In this document: piece after piece, positions 5,446 to 8,180 of the stretch
Numbering within the stretch: position 1 is the first letter of the stretch
Layout: the number at the start of each line of letters is the position of its first letter
NCBI GenBank assembly: GCA_021325695.1
Contig: JAJTCR010000039.1
Location: 1-8,180 of the forward strand
Direction: 5' to 3'
DNA: 8,180 bases
From: Steroidobacteraceae bacterium
Lineage (GTDB): Bacteria > Pseudomonadota > Gammaproteobacteria > Steroidobacterales > Steroidobacteraceae
Translations under genes and position numbers: made by a program
Notes under the pieces: model-generated
The model's input: only the letters and a program-made list of their open reading frames with translations
Database searches by the model: none
What the model was told of the DNA's origin: nothing

Positions 5446-7641
5446 ATGACCGCTGCATCGTCACACGTGAGCCATCGCCGCCCGGAACCCGGTCGCCACC
5501 GGCGATTCCGTCCCGCGGCGCTCGTCGCGTTGGCCGGGGCGCTCGTGTTCGCCGCGCAGGCAGCCCTCGCGCAGGCGGCCACCACGCTCACGAAGGTCGA
5601 GCTGCAGCCGCAGCCCGGCGAGCAACTCGAGGTCAAGCTCGTGCTCGACGGCCCCGCGCCGCAGCCGGTGGCCTTCACGATCGACAACCCCGCGCGTCTT
5701 GCGGTGGACCTGCCGGGCACGTCCGTCGGACTCGAGTCGCGTCGCATCGACGTCAATGCGGGCGGCGTCGACACCATCGTCGCGGCGGAGGCCAACGGCA
5801 AGACGCGCGTGGTGTTCAACCTCGACTCGCTGCAGCCCTACCAGACCCGCACCGAAGGCAACAACGTATTCGTGACGCTCGGGCGCGGCCCGGCCGGCAG
5901 TGCGGCCCCGACGGTCGCCACGACGGGCCCCGGCGCGGCACCGACGGACGTCTCGTCCGGTGACATGTCGATCGAAAAAGTGGACTTCCGCCGTGGCACC
6001 GACGGTTCCGGCCGCATCCTCGTCCGCACCAGCGACCCGCGGGTGCAGGCGAGCCTGAAGCAGGAAGGCGGACGTCTCGTGGTGGACTTCCCGCGCACCG
6101 GCGTCGCGCCAGAGGCTGCCCGACGCTACGACGTGGTCGACTTCGCCACGCCAGTCAGCACGTTCGACGTCACCCGCACCCCGACCGGCGCACGCATCGT
6201 CGTCGGCGCGACCGGCGACTACGAGCAGCTCGCCTACCAGAGCGACCGCGACTACGTGCTCGAGGTGCGGCCGAAGCCGAAGCAGGCGGTCGTCGACCCG
6301 ACCCGGAAGGAGTACAAGGGCGAGCGGCTCACGCTCAACTTCCAGGACATCGAGACGCGCGCGGTGCTGCAGCTGCTCGCGGAGACGAGCGGCCAGAACA
6401 TCGTCGTCAGCGACACGGTCGCGGGCAACGTCACGCTGCGCCTGCAGAACGTGCCCTGGGACCAGGCGCTCGACATCGTCCTGCGCACCAAGGGCCTCGA
6501 CAAGCGACAGGAAGGCAACGTCATCTACGTCGCACCGGCCGAGGAACTCGCTGCGCGTGAAAAGCAGCAGCTCGAATCGCGCAAGGCGCTGACCGAACTC
6601 TCGCCGGTTCGCACCGAGTACCTGCAGGTCAACTACGCCAAGGCCTCCGATCTCGCGGGCCTGATCCAGCAGGGCAAGAGCTCGCTGCTCTCCGAGCGCG
6701 GCAGCGTCGCGATCGACGAACGGACCAACACGCTGCTGCTGCAGGACACGGCCGAACGCCTCGCCGATATCCGCCGCCTCGTGCAGACACTCGACATCCC
6801 GGTGAGGCAGGTGCTGATCGAAGCCCGCATCGTCATCGTCAACGACGACTTCAGCCGCGAGCTCGGCATGCGCTTCGGCGGCGCGATCGTCGGCGACTAC
6901 GGCTCGGCCAACAACGGTCTCGCGTACCTCGGCTCTGCCGGCCTCGACACTGTGCCAGGGGAGTCCGGTCCGATCATCAGCCCGAGCCCTCCGGGCGGCG
7001 CCGGCATCAGCGGCGACGACGTGCAGACACCGACCGTCAACGACCGCTACATGGTCAACCTGCCGATCGCGAACCCGGCCGGCCGTCTCGCGCTGACGCT
7101 GCTCGACAAGGACTACGTGGTCGACCTCGAGATCACGGCGGCACAGCGCGAGGGTCGCGGCGAGGTCGTCTCGGCCCCGCGCGTGATCACCGCCAACGGC
7201 AAGGAAGCGATCATCGAGCAGGGCACCGAGATCCCGTACCAGGAGTCGGCCTCGAGCGGCGCCACCACGACGCAGTTCAAGAAGGCCGTGCTCTCGCTCA
7301 AGGTGACGCCGCAGATCACGCCGGACGACCGCGTGATCCTGGACCTCACCGTGTCGAAGGACAGCGTCGGCCAGAACGTCGCGAGCGCGACCGGTGGTTC
7401 GGTGCCGAGCATCGACACGCGCGAGATCACCACGCAGGTGCTCGTCAATGACGGCCAGACGGTCGTCCTGGGCGGCATCCTGGAAACCGAGAAGCGCGAC
7501 TCCGTCAACAAGGTGCCGTTCCTCGGCGACATCCCGGGCCTCGGCATCTTCTTCCGCAGCAAGAGCCGGACGGACAACAAGGACGAGCTGCTGATCTTCG
7601 TCACGCCGAAGATCCTGCGCGAGGGCGCCGAGATCTACTGA
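5446..7641 (+). CDS. pilQ: Type IV pilus secretin PilQ
   Basis: Outer-membrane secretin that forms the gated channel for the pilus; 731 residues from the chosen ATG. A twin-basic N-region and hydrophobic helix (about 21-42) form a Sec signal peptide, with likely cleavage after Ala42 (ALA). Two AMIN domains follow (about 47-146 and 173-278), expected to bind peptidoglycan, joined by a Gly/Ala/Pro/Thr linker. The STN/N0 domain is at about 290-375, the N1-type domain at about 387-462, and a Gly/Ser/Pro-rich segment at about 486-536. The secretin beta-barrel core runs from about 546 to the end, with VPFLGDIPG (690-698) and LLIFVTPKIL (715-724). The reading frame is open far upstream to 4876, but that part overlaps pilP in another frame and encodes an Arg/Ala-rich shadow. 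It is the last gene of the operon, followed by a terminator hairpin. Identification is very secure. Confidence 0.97.
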   Translation: MTAASSHVSHRRPEPGRHRRFRPAALVALAGALVFAAQAALAQAATTLTKVELQPQPGEQLEVKLVLDGPAPQPVAFTIDNPARLAVDLPGTSVGLESRRIDVNAGGVDTIVAAEANGKTRVVFNLDSLQPYQTRTEGNNVFVTLGRGPAGSAAPTVATTGPGAAPTDVSSGDMSIEKVDFRRGTDGSGRILVRTSDPRVQASLKQEGGRLVVDFPRTGVAPEAARRYDVVDFATPVSTFDVTRTPTGARIVVGATGDYEQLAYQSDRDYVLEVRPKPKQAVVDPTRKEYKGERLTLNFQDIETRAVLQLLAETSGQNIVVSDTVAGNVTLRLQNVPWDQALDIVLRTKGLDKRQEGNVIYVAPAEELAAREKQQLESRKALTELSPVRTEYLQVNYAKASDLAGLIQQGKSSLLSERGSVAIDERTNTLLLQDTAERLADIRRLVQTLDIPVRQVLIEARIVIVNDDFSRELGMRFGGAIVGDYGSANNGLAYLGSAGLDTVPGESGPIISPSPPGGAGISGDDVQTPTVNDRYMVNLPIANPAGRLALTLLDKDYVVDLEITAAQREGRGEVVSAPRVITANGKEAIIEQGTEIPYQESASSGATTTQFKKAVLSLKVTPQITPDDRVILDLTVSKDSVGQNVASATGGSVPSIDTREITTQVLVNDGQTVVLGGILETEKRDSVNKVPFLGDIPGLGIFFRSKSRTDNKDELLIFVTPKILREGAEIY

Positions 7642-7667
7642 CGCCCGCCCGCACCGGTGCGAGAATG

Positions 7668-7697
7668 AGCGGCCGCAGCGATCCTGCGGCCGCTTTT
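7668..7697 (+). terminator. Rho-independent terminator after pilQ
   Basis: A perfect 11-bp inverted repeat, AGCGGCCGCAG (7668-7678) and CTGCGGCCGCT (7684-7694), encloses a 5-nt loop and runs into TTTTC. It lies 27 bp after the pilQ stop. The stem is nearly all G/C and the T run is short, so termination may be partial, leaving some read-through into aroK. If aroK were to start at the upstream in-frame ATG at 7665, the hairpin would lie inside its coding sequence; I consider that unlikely. Confidence 0.75.
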
Positions 7698-7733
7698 CGT
7701 CTGGACTGCACCACCGCCGCGGATGCGATGCGC

Positions 7734-8180
7734 ATGAAGGTCTTCCTGGTGGGCCCGATGGGGTCCGGCAAGAGCGCCGTGGGACGGCAACTGGCGCGGC
7801 GCCTCGGCCTGGAGTTCGTCGACAGCGACGACGAGATCGCGACCCGCACCGGCGTGGACATTCCCTACATCTTCGAGCGCGAAGGGGAGGCGGGCTTTCG
7901 CCACCGCGAAGCCGAGGTGATCGACGAGCTCACGCGGCGTGAAAACGTGCTGGTCGCGACGGGCGGCGGCGCGGTGCTCGACCCGGCCAGCCGCACCCGT
8001 CTGCGCGAACGAGGGCACGTCGTGTACCTACGGACCTCGGTGGACCAGCAACTCGCCCGCACGCGCCGCGGTGAGGGACGTCCCCTGCTCAACAATCCCG
8101 ACCCTCGCAGCACGCTCGCACGGCTGTTTGCGCTGCGCGCGCCCCTCTACGCGGAGGTTGCGGAACTGACCGTCGACACC
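7734..8180 (+). CDS. aroK: Shikimate kinase (3' end outside window)
   Basis: Phosphorylates shikimate to shikimate 3-phosphate with ATP, the fifth step of the cytoplasmic shikimate pathway toward chorismate. My translation is open for 149 codons to the window edge; the family is about 170-180 residues. Visible motifs: Walker A GPMGSGKS (7-14), shikimate-binding Asp32 in VDSDDE, the FEREGEAGFRHRE segment with Arg56, GGG (77-79), LID Arg116 in GEGRPLL and Arg135 in ALRAPLY. The start is uncertain: in-frame ATGs lie at 7728 and 7734 with no good ribosome-binding site, and another at 7665 would add 23 residues unlike the family. The first two fit the short N-terminus expected before the Walker A strand. 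aroK downstream of pilQ is a conserved neighbour in Gammaproteobacteria, usually followed by aroB, which is not visible here. The kinase assignment is very secure; aroK rather than aroL is from context. Confidence 0.95.
   Translation, partial: MKVFLVGPMGSGKSAVGRQLARRLGLEFVDSDDEIATRTGVDIPYIFEREGEAGFRHREAEVIDELTRRENVLVATGGGAVLDPASRTRLRERGHVVYLRTSVDQQLARTRRGEGRPLLNNPDPRSTLARLFALRAPLYAEVAELTVDT

Noticed and set aside
7651..7660. Palindrome GCACCGGTGC just after the pilQ stop
   Set aside because: Ten-base palindromes are common in GC-rich DNA, the arms leave no loop for a hairpin, and the adjacent 11-bp hairpin explains termination.
1..8180. Search for mobile elements, CRISPR arrays, tRNAs, toxin-antitoxin pairs or defence genes
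   Set aside because: No terminal repeats, regularly spaced repeats, tRNA-like folds or foreign-composition stretches were seen; the window is filled by conserved core genes.

Overview
The window is GC-rich bacterial chromosome, with G or C at most third codon positions. It carries a conserved gammaproteobacterial core block: a bifunctional penicillin-binding protein gene (mrcA/ponA) on the minus strand, a divergent pilMNOPQ operon for the type IV pilus alignment complex and secretin, and then aroK. The order ponA < > pilMNOPQ - aroK is the one known from Pseudomonas, Xanthomonas and related Gammaproteobacteria. The protein motifs (PilM YIPFP, PilN INLLPWR, PilQ VPFLGDIPG, the PBP1a CxxC insert) fit that group. 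I cannot name a genus from the sequence alone.

Layout: 1-2111 (minus) is mrcA, missing its 3' end. 2112-2525 is a divergent control region with no convincing gene. It holds an extended -10 promoter candidate for pilM, a weak -10 candidate for mrcA and several dyad symmetries. 2526-7641 (plus) is pilM, pilN, pilO, pilP and pilQ, packed with a 1-nt gap, two ATGA overlaps and a 20-nt gap, so almost certainly one transcript. A strong hairpin with a short T run follows at 7668-7697. aroK starts at about 7734 and runs off the right edge. Both edge genes are open at the window boundary.

How the genes work together: PilM (cytoplasmic, actin-like) docks on the N-terminal peptide of PilN. PilN and PilO are paired bitopic inner-membrane proteins. 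Lipoprotein PilP bridges PilN/PilO to the periplasmic domains of the outer-membrane secretin PilQ, whose AMIN domains are expected to touch peptidoglycan. PBP1a builds that peptidoglycan, and AroK makes shikimate 3-phosphate for aromatic biosynthesis. The motor and pilin genes (pilB, pilT, pilC, pilA) are not in this window.

I found no new system. All six genes belong to well-described families and look intact where visible. The points worth a second look are small: a 9-bp inverted repeat bracketing the pilM promoter candidate, dyads in both promoter regions, matching acidic-then-lysine-rich tails on PilN and PilO, a PilQ-specific Gly/Ser/Pro loop, and start-site ambiguities at pilQ and aroK.
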